A DNA stretch of 8,500 nucleotides from CAUTXO01 sp963542625 (GTDB lineage Bacteria > Campylobacterota > Campylobacteria > Campylobacterales > SZUA-545), in contig CAUTXO010000065.1 of NCBI GenBank assembly GCA_963542625.1, positions 1-8,500 of the forward strand, read 5' to 3'. The notes under the pieces are model-generated. The model had not been told where the DNA came from. It saw only the letters and a list, made by a program, of their open reading frames with translations, and made no database searches. Below, in pieces: positions 1 to 4,633 of the stretch. Each line of letters starts with the position of its first letter. The stretch's first letter is position 1. Made by a program: the position numbers and the translations under genes.

Positions 1-267
1 GATGACGATTAAAGGGCTAATTGGTTCGCTCATATTTTGGCTTTCGTGTGAAGTGCGGACAAGGCACAAGAGTGCGAGCGCAAAGCAAACGCAAAATTTG
101 CAAAAAACGGAGTGCAAAACGCGAAAAACCGCGCAAAGTCTGCAAAGATCGTGAAAAACGGAGCATAAACGGAGCGCGTAAAAGCCACGCAAAGCCTAAA
201 TGGATTTGCAAGCTCCGCGTTAGGGGCTGCCGCGCAAAGGGCAAGAGATCTAGCGCGGGGCTTAATC
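1..267. other. Gene-free stretch with degenerate GCAAA repeats
   Basis: No convincing gene lies in this stretch downstream of ileS. It is A/G-rich on the plus strand and repetitive: GCAAA starts at about 80, 85, 91, 100, 114, 133, 142, 189 and 234, and AAACGGAG recurs at 105-112, 156-163 and 167-174. The frames open across it translate to Lys/Arg-rich (plus) or Phe/Arg-rich (minus) strings that look like low-complexity artefacts and run into ileS. An inverted repeat (CCGCGC at 230-235, GCGCGG at 253-258) has a 17-base loop and no T-run on the minus strand, so I do not call it the ileS terminator. No other terminator for ileS is visible. Confidence 0.5.
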
Positions 268-3021
268 TTACGCACGTTTTGCCAATACGCTTTGGCAACG
301 CGGGCAGGGCGTGTCTGATTGCTCGGCGCTATGCTTCCAGCAACGCGGGCATTTAAACCCCAGAGCGCGGGCGATGAAAAACTTTGCGCCTTGAACTTCG
401 AAGCTAGCAAGGCTTTCCTTTGGCTCGCCACGCTCCACGCTAGAGCACAAAAACCAATCCTGCGCTGAGACGCTATCAAGCGATAAAACGCTTTCGCAGC
501 TTGTAAAAAGCGCCAGTTCTAGCGTGGATTTTATCGTGCCTTGTTTTTTTAGCTCATCGACGCGCAAGTTAAATTCATCGCGCGCGGCCTTTAGCATATC
601 CGCGCTGAAATCAAGCTCAAGATCTTCAATCGGCTCGTAGGTAAAGTCAAAAATGCTCTCCTTGTCTTGGCGCAAGATCTTTGGTGCGTGGCGGACGATT
701 TCATCGGCAGTGTAGGTTAGCACAGGCGCGATGAGCCCCAAGAGCGAGCGGGCGATGTAATAAAGCGCGCTTTGTGCGCCGCGCCTTTGGAGGGCGTCTT
801 TGGCGTCGCAATAGAGCCTATCTTTTGAGATGTCTAGGTAGATCCCCGAGAGCTCGACGATTAAAAAGTTGTTGATTTTTTGCAGCGCTTTGGAAAAATC
901 GTAGTTCAAAAAATGCGCGTTTGCTTCGTCAAAAACGTTCTTGGCAGAGCTTAAGATCCACCTGTCAAGATCTCTTAGATCCGCCACCTTAAGCGGCGTT
1001 TTTAGGTCGTAAATATTCGCTAGCAAAAAGCGGAAAGTGTTTCGCAGCTTTTTGTATTGCTCCGCCGTTTGCGTCAAGATCCCATCGCTAATGCGTTGGT
1101 CGTTTTGGTAGTCGCTGTTTGCCACCCAAAGGCGCAAGATCTCAGCGCCGTAGTTTTTCACCACATCAGCGGGGGCGACCACATTGCCCTTGGATTTACT
1201 CATCTTTTCGCCCTTTTCGTCCATCGTAAAACCGTGCGTTACGATGCTTTCAAACGGCGCGCGCTCGTGTGCGGCGATGCTAACGAGCAGCGAGCTTTGA
1301 AACCACCCGCGGTGCTGGTCGCTGCCCTCTAAATACATTGACGCGGGGTAGGCGCCAGCGTCGTAATTGCCCGATTGCAGCACGCAAAATTGCGTCGATC
1401 CGCTGTCAAACCAAACGTCTAAAATGTCGTTTGTTTTTTCTAGATCTTGCGCGTCGTAACCGCTACCGGGGACTAAGAGATCTTCAACGCTTCGCTCATA
1501 CCACGCGTTGCAGCCTTCTTTTTCAAAGATCATCGCGATGAAGTTTAAGACCTTTTCATCGTAGATGACCTTGCCCGTTTTTTTGTGGCGGAAAAAGGCT
1601 ATCGGCACGCCCCAGTCGCGTTGGCGCGAAATGCACCAGTCGGGGCGGTTTTGTATCATCGACGTAATGCGGTTTATGCCCGTTTTTGGGTAAAAGGTAA
1701 CGCCGCCAAGCGCTTCTAGCGCGCGCTGCCTTAGCGTTTTTTTCTCCTTGCCAAAGGGCTTATCCATCAAAATAAACCACTGCTTCGTCGCGCGGTAAAT
1801 CACGGGCTGGTGCGTGCGCCAACAAAAGGGGTAGGAGTGCGTGAATTCGCTTACGTGTATGACCGCCGCGCCAAGATCTTGGATAACCAGCGGGCTAGCG
1901 TCAAAAACGTGCATTCCTAGATACTTCTTAGGATCTTTAAATAGCCCTAGCTTTTCTATCGTTTCATCGTATTTGCCGTCGTCATCAACGGGCATTGTGA
2001 TTTTTATGCCGTATTTTAAGCACACGCGGTAGTCGTCCTCGCCGTGCCCGGGCGCTGTATGCACGCAGCCTGAACCGTTATCCATCGTTACGTGCTCGCC
2101 AAAAATTAGGCGCGATTTCCGCCCGTTTAGCGGATTGATGGCGTTTAGGTTTTCAAGGGCAGCCACGCTTAGATCTTGCGCTATTTCATCGTCCAAAACC
2201 CCGCTTTCTTTCATCGCGGCAAGGCGCTTTTTTGCCACAATAAAGCCCCGTTTTGTTAGGACGTATTCTTCGTCTTTATTAAAGGCTATGGCTTCGTTTG
2301 CGGGCAAAGTCCAAGGCGTCGTCGTCCAAATAATCACGCTAGCGCCCTTTGTGCCAAGCTGCGCGTTTGCTTCGTCATCAAGCGCAAAGCTCACGTAAAG
2401 CGAATAATCCTTTTTGTCTTGGTATTCCACTTCAGCTTCAGCCAGCGCACTGCGCGCCGCCCACGACCAAAACACAGGCTTTTTGCGCTCTTCTAAAAGC
2501 CCCTTTTGCGCCACCGCGCACAGCTCGCGGTAAATGTTTGCTTCAAAGGCGTAATCCATCGTGATGTAGGGCGCGTCCCAATCCGCCACGACGCCAAGCG
2601 TTTTAAATTCATCGCGCTGAATGTCAATGAATTCTTTTGCGTGCGCCTTGCAAAGGTCGCGGATCTTAGACTTTGCAAGCGTTTCTTTTTTTTCGCGGCC
2701 GATCTTTTTCTCCACCTGTTGCTCTATTGGCAAGCCGTGGCAATCCCAGCCAGGCGTAAAGCGCACAGATGCGCCACGGAAAAAATGCGTTTTAATCACA
2801 ATGTCTTTTAGGATCTTATTGAGCGCGTGGCCTATGTGGATATGCCCGTTTGCGTATGGCGGGCCATCGTGAAAGGCAAAATCATAACTCCCGCGCCGTT
2901 TTAGCTTCTCATAAACGCCACCGCTAAACCACTCGGCGTATTTTTTCGGCTCTTCTTGCGTTAAATTTCCGCGCATAGGGAAGGTCGTGTTTGGCAAAAG
3001 CAAGGTATCTTTATAATCCAT
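268..3021 (-). CDS. ileS: Isoleucyl-tRNA synthetase (class Ia), complete
   Basis: This cytoplasmic enzyme charges tRNA-Ile with isoleucine using ATP and hydrolyses mischarged valyl-tRNA in its editing domain. The 917-residue protein is close to the usual bacterial length of about 940. The class I signature HIGH is at residues 62-65, following DGPPYANGH. The GWDCHGLPIE motif at 91-100 and the Thr-rich WTTTPWTLPANEA segment belong to the catalytic/CP1 editing parts. KMSKS is at 606-610. A C-terminal zinc knuckle uses Cys891, Cys894, Cys906 and Cys909. The N-terminus MDYKDTLLLPNTTF resembles Campylobacter IleS. The ATG start is supported by AAGGA five bases upstream. The gene lies 13 bases downstream of the dehydrogenase-like gene and is probably co-transcribed with it. 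No frameshift or missing catalytic motif is seen, and the identification is secure. Confidence 0.98.
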   Translation of the reverse strand: MDYKDTLLLPNTTFPMRGNLTQEEPKKYAEWFSGGVYEKLKRRGSYDFAFHDGPPYANGHIHIGHALNKILKDIVIKTHFFRGASVRFTPGWDCHGLPIEQQVEKKIGREKKETLAKSKIRDLCKAHAKEFIDIQRDEFKTLGVVADWDAPYITMDYAFEANIYRELCAVAQKGLLEERKKPVFWSWAARSALAEAEVEYQDKKDYSLYVSFALDDEANAQLGTKGASVIIWTTTPWTLPANEAIAFNKDEEYVLTKRGFIVAKKRLAAMKESGVLDDEIAQDLSVAALENLNAINPLNGRKSRLIFGEHVTMDNGSGCVHTAPGHGEDDYRVCLKYGIKITMPVDDDGKYDETIEKLGLFKDPKKYLGMHVFDASPLVIQDLGAAVIHVSEFTHSYPFCWRTHQPVIYRATKQWFILMDKPFGKEKKTLRQRALEALGGVTFYPKTGINRITSMIQNRPDWCISRQRDWGVPIAFFRHKKTGKVIYDEKVLNFIAMIFEKEGCNAWYERSVEDLLVPGSGYDAQDLEKTNDILDVWFDSGSTQFCVLQSGNYDAGAYPASMYLEGSDQHRGWFQSSLLVSIAAHERAPFESIVTHGFTMDEKGEKMSKSKGNVVAPADVVKNYGAEILRLWVANSDYQNDQRISDGILTQTAEQYKKLRNTFRFLLANIYDLKTPLKVADLRDLDRWILSSAKNVFDEANAHFLNYDFSKALQKINNFLIVELSGIYLDISKDRLYCDAKDALQRRGAQSALYYIARSLLGLIAPVLTYTADEIVRHAPKILRQDKESIFDFTYEPIEDLELDFSADMLKAARDEFNLRVDELKKQGTIKSTLELALFTSCESVLSLDSVSAQDWFLCSSVERGEPKESLASFEVQGAKFFIARALGFKCPRCWKHSAEQSDTPCPRCQSVLAKRA

Positions 3022-3026
3022 ATTTA

Positions 3027-3031
3027 TCCTT
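3027..3031 (-). promoter_or_regulatory. Ribosome binding site of ileS
   Basis: AAGGA on the minus strand lies five bases before the ileS ATG, inside the 13-base gap to the preceding stop codon. It fixes the ileS start and shows that ileS has its own initiation signal within the two-gene unit. Confidence 0.85.
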
Positions 3032-3034
3032 AAA

Positions 3035-3847
3035 CTAATAAAAAATTTTCGGGCGCACCAGTGGCGAATGCACGTATTTGCTGTCTTGATAGTAAGAGTT
3101 TATCAGGCTTAGCACAAAGCGCTTTAGCTTTGGATCTAAGAACATATTGACGTAAAGCCGCTCTAAGATCTTGGAGCGCTTATACACTCTTACCTTTTTG
3201 TCCGACGTTCTTTCTAAGATCTCGTCAAAACTCATATATTCAGGCCCGCAAAGCGAGTAAGTTTCGTCCCATTTGGCGGGGTTTTTCAGCGCAAATTTGA
3301 TGTTTTGCACGATGTCTTTATAATGTATAGGCGCAATTCTATCGTCTGCGTTGCCGTATCGCGCCACGCGGCTAGCCTTTTCTTTGAGCCCGCGCATAAA
3401 ATTTTCTAGCTTAGATCCCGCGCCAAAAATCGGCGAAAGGCGGAAAATGATGTATTTTAGCCCGCTATTTTCTACCGCGCGCTCGCTTAAGATCCGCGCC
3501 TTTTGGTAGCTATCTTTTACTCTCTCAACGTCGTTGATAGAAAAGTGGATTAGCTTTTTAATGTGATTTTTCTTAGCAAGGCTTATCAGGTTTGACGTGG
3601 AATCCACAATCTCGCGCCTAATGTCTTGCTCTTTGTCCTCGTTTGTATCAATGCAATTTATCAGCAGATCCACCTTTTGCGTAAAGAGCAGATCAAAATC
3701 CGCGCGCCTTGAAAGGTCGTAAATAAGATTATTTTTGCAGACGGGGTTTCTCACGGTTTTGGAAATATTAATAAAATTTTCACCGTATAGCTCCTCGATG
3801 ATCTTTGAACCAAGAAAACCACTTCCACCGGCAATTAAAATATTCAA
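3035..3847 (-). CDS. Atypical SDR / NAD(P)-binding epimerase-like protein (NDUFA9/NmrA-like)
   Basis: From the proposed TTG start the protein has 270 residues and opens directly into a Rossmann fold: MNILIAGGSGFLG, with Gly7, Gly10 and Gly13 forming the GxxGxxG dinucleotide-binding loop. Further family-like segments are LINCID at 62-67, KKLIHFSIND at 97-106, and Tyr114 followed by SERAVENSGL and a FRLSPIFG stretch near 135-142, as in NDUFA9-like and NmrA-like atypical SDRs. The usual YxxxK reads Y-Q-K-A-R (Tyr114, Arg118), so the catalytic lysine is replaced or shifted and activity may be altered or lost. Some relatives act as assembly factors or redox sensors rather than as enzymes. The substrate is unknown. 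The start is chosen because AAGGA lies seven bases upstream of TTG and the residues before it (back to an ATG at 3910) look non-domain-like and lack a ribosome binding site. The gene is immediately upstream of ileS on the same strand. Confidence 0.85.
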   Translation of the reverse strand: MNILIAGGSGFLGSKIIEELYGENFINISKTVRNPVCKNNLIYDLSRRADFDLLFTQKVDLLINCIDTNEDKEQDIRREIVDSTSNLISLAKKNHIKKLIHFSINDVERVKDSYQKARILSERAVENSGLKYIIFRLSPIFGAGSKLENFMRGLKEKASRVARYGNADDRIAPIHYKDIVQNIKFALKNPAKWDETYSLCGPEYMSFDEILERTSDKKVRVYKRSKILERLYVNMFLDPKLKRFVLSLINSYYQDSKYVHSPLVRPKIFY

Positions 3848-3854
3848 AACCCAT

Positions 3855-3859
3855 TCCTT
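3855..3859 (-). promoter_or_regulatory. Ribosome binding site that decides a TTG start
   Basis: AAGGA on the minus strand sits seven bases before an in-frame TTG at 3847-3845. An ATG directly abutting it (3854-3852) is out of frame and too close to be used. The in-frame ATG at 3910 has no such site. This favours TTG initiation, and the Rossmann strand begins exactly there. Confidence 0.65.
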
Positions 3860-3873
3860 AGAGTGAAAAATGT

Positions 3874-3902
3874 ATGCTACACACCTTTTACTTACAAAGC
3901 AA
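3874..3902 (-). promoter_or_regulatory. Possible promoter of the SDR-ileS unit
   Basis: On the minus strand, TTGCTT (3902-3897) and TAGCAT (3879-3874) are separated by 17 bases. Matches to consensus are modest (3/6 and 4/6). If used, transcription would begin near 3867, downstream of the ATG at 3910 but upstream of the AAGGA/TTG start, which agrees with the shorter protein. This is an inference from a weak match. Confidence 0.3.
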
Positions 3903-3935
3903 TTAAGCATTTTCGCAAACTTTACGCGGGCGCGC

Positions 3936-3965
3936 TTGACATTTTAAACTTCATTTGTCTATAAT
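3936..3965 (+). promoter_or_regulatory. Consensus sigma-70 promoter of the tRNA cluster
   Basis: TTGACA at 3936-3941 and TATAAT at 3960-3965 are both perfect, with an 18-base spacer. The expected start point is near 3972, about 20 bases before the first tRNA. A full -35 box is uncommon at Campylobacterota promoters, so this is probably a strong stable-RNA promoter. Confidence 0.85.
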
Positions 3966-3992
3966 CCCAACTTCAAAAAAATGGTATCGACT

Positions 3993-4068
3993 GACTCGTT
4001 AGCTCAGTAGGTAGAGCACCTCCCTTTTAAGGAGGGGGTCGTTGGTTCAAATCCAACACGGGTCACCA
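3993..4068 (+). tRNA. tRNA-Lys (anticodon TTT)
   Basis: The cloverleaf has 76 bases with CCA encoded (4066-4068). The acceptor GACTCGT pairs with ACGGGTC with one G-T wobble. The D stem is GCTC/GAGC. The anticodon stem CCTCC/GGAGG encloses CTTTTAA, which puts the anticodon TTT at 4026-4028. The T loop is TTCAAAT. It is the first gene of the four-tRNA transcript, 14 bases before the next. Confidence 0.97.
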
Positions 4069-4082
4069 CTGTTTTAGTTCTT

Positions 4083-4158
4083 GTCCCCATCGTCTAGCGG
4101 CCAAGGACGCTACCTTTTTCGGGTAGAAACAGGGGTTCAAATCCTCTTGGGGACGCCA
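4083..4158 (+). tRNA. Glu-type tRNA with unusual anticodon loop (TTT by position)
   Basis: The body matches bacterial tRNA-Glu: 76 bases, acceptor GTCCCCA/TGGGGAC, D arm GTCT/GGAC with a 9-base loop, and a T arm AGGGG/CCTCT with one G-T pair. CCA is encoded at 4156-4158. The anticodon stem CTACC/GGTAG is perfect, but the seven-base loop is TTTTTCG. Counting from T33 (4116), positions 34-36 (4117-4119) read TTT, not the TTC expected for Glu, and position 37 is C where a purine is nearly universal. TTC is present but one base to the right. The gene may be a normal Glu tRNA with a shifted loop, an altered or decoy tRNA, or a sequence error. It lies between tRNA-Lys and tRNA-Val. Confidence 0.85.
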
Positions 4159-4164
4159 TTTAAC

Positions 4165-4240
4165 GGATGATTAGCTCAGTTGGTAGAGCGCTACCCTTAC
4201 AAGGTAGATGTCAGAAGTTCGAGCCTTCTATCATCCACCA
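4165..4240 (+). tRNA. tRNA-Val (anticodon TAC)
   Basis: The cloverleaf has 76 bases with CCA at 4238-4240. The acceptor GGATGAT/ATCATCC is perfect. The anticodon stem CTACC/GGTAG encloses CTTACAA, with anticodon TAC at 4198-4200. The T loop is TTCGAGC. It follows the Glu-type tRNA by six bases and shares the identical anticodon stem sequence with it. Confidence 0.97.
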
Positions 4241-4243
4241 CTT

Positions 4244-4320
4244 GGTTTGGTAGTTCAGCTGGTTAGAACGCCTGCCTGTCACGCAGGAGGTCGCGGGTTC
4301 GAGCCCCGTCCAGACCGCCA
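4244..4320 (+). tRNA. tRNA-Asp (anticodon GTC)
   Basis: The cloverleaf has 77 bases with CCA at 4318-4320. The acceptor GGTTTGG pairs with CCAGACC with one wobble. The anticodon stem CCTGC/GCAGG encloses CTGTCAC, with anticodon GTC at 4278-4280. The discriminator is G, as usual for Asp. It is the last gene of the cluster, three bases after tRNA-Val and 34 bases before the terminator stem. Confidence 0.97.
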
Positions 4321-4354
4321 TTTAAAATCTCATACACATTTAAGATCCTTTGTT

Positions 4355-4386
4355 TTGCCGCCCTAAAAAGCGGCAATTTTTGTTTT
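4355..4386 (+). terminator. Intrinsic terminator of the tRNA cluster
   Basis: A perfect seven-pair stem (TTGCCGC at 4355-4361, GCGGCAA at 4370-4376) has an eight-base loop and is followed by TTTTTGTTTT. The T-tail exists on the plus strand only, so it serves the tRNA transcript. Confidence 0.85.
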
Positions 4387-4406
4387 GCGGTGGCTTTGGC
4401 GTTGCT

Positions 4407-4496
4407 AAGATCTTGGCAAGATCTTGGCTTAGATCTAGTGCAAGTCTTGGCGCAAGATCCGTGCAAGATCTAAGCTTGGATCTTATGCCAAGATCC
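4407..4496. repeat. Degenerate tandem array of AAGATCTT-like palindromes
   Basis: Eight palindromic sites follow each other: AAGATCTT (4407-4414), AAGATCTT (4418-4425), AGATCT (4431-4436), a degenerate AAGTCTT (4442-4448), AAGATCC (4454-4460), AAGATCT (4465-4471), GGATCTT (4478-4484) and AAGATCC (4490-4496). Their centres are 11, 12, 11.5, 12.5, 11, 12 and 13 bases apart, about one helical turn. Units approximate CTTGGC-N-AAGAT. The last two sites also form a perfect seven-pair hairpin with loop ATGCC. The array lies between the tRNA terminator and the large surface-protein gene. It could bind a protein cooperatively or be a decaying minisatellite; no function is established. Confidence 0.75.
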
Positions 4497-4540
4497 GCGC
4501 GGCAAATTTTATTAACAGTGCTTATTAAATCTGTATTGCG

Positions 4541-4550
4541 CCCCCCCCCC
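4541..4550. repeat. C10 homopolymer tract
   Basis: Ten consecutive C residues form the longest homopolymer in the window, about 50 bases upstream of the -10 box of the large plus-strand gene. In Campylobacter, G/C tracts of eight or more are typical slipped-strand phase-variation sites. This one is not inside a convincing reading frame, so any effect would be on transcription. Confidence 0.8.
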
Positions 4551-4590
4551 ACGCTACTAAAAAACAAAGAAAATCGCCCGCTGCGTAAAA

Positions 4591-4606
4591 GTTTTTGTTA
4601 TATAAT
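4591..4606 (+). promoter_or_regulatory. Promoter of the large surface-protein gene
   Basis: A perfect TATAAT at 4601-4606 is preceded by GTTTTTGTTA, the T-rich, TG-containing extended -10 pattern of Campylobacter sigma-70 promoters. No -35 box is recognisable, which is normal there. The predicted start is near 4613, about 20 bases before the ATG. Confidence 0.75.
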
Positions 4607-4621
4607 GTGCGCGTTTAACTT

Positions 4622-4627
4622 AAAGGA
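4622..4627 (+). promoter_or_regulatory. Ribosome binding site of the large plus-strand gene
   Basis: AAAGGA lies six bases before the ATG at 4634. Together with the signal peptide that begins at this ATG, it fixes the start. Confidence 0.85.
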
Positions 4628-4633
4628 TTCAGA

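Noticed and set aside
230..258. CCGCGC/GCGCGG inverted repeat as ileS terminator
   Set aside because: The loop is 17 bases and no T-run follows on the minus strand.
21..356. Plus-strand 111-codon frame, Lys/Arg-rich
   Set aside because: It is low-complexity, overlaps the ileS 3' end antisense, and has no ribosome binding site or recognisable domain.
30..479. Minus-strand 149-codon frame with Phe-rich repeats
   Set aside because: It overlaps ileS in another frame and reflects the TTTGC-type repeats; there is no domain or start signal.
2686..2693. T8 run inside ileS as a phase-variable tract
   Set aside because: It encodes ordinary Lys/Glu codons in an essential gene; switching it would be lethal, so it is compositional.
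3993..4320. tRNA cluster as attachment site of an integrated element
   Set aside because: There is no integrase, no direct repeat of a tRNA 3' end elsewhere in the window, and all four tRNAs are complete.
4407..4496. CRISPR-like array
   Set aside because: Units are 11-13 bases and degenerate, with no repeat-spacer pattern and no cas genes in view.
4478..4496. GGATCTT/AAGATCC hairpin as a second terminator
   Set aside because: It has seven good pairs but no T-run follows on either strand; it is better explained as two neighbouring sites of the array.
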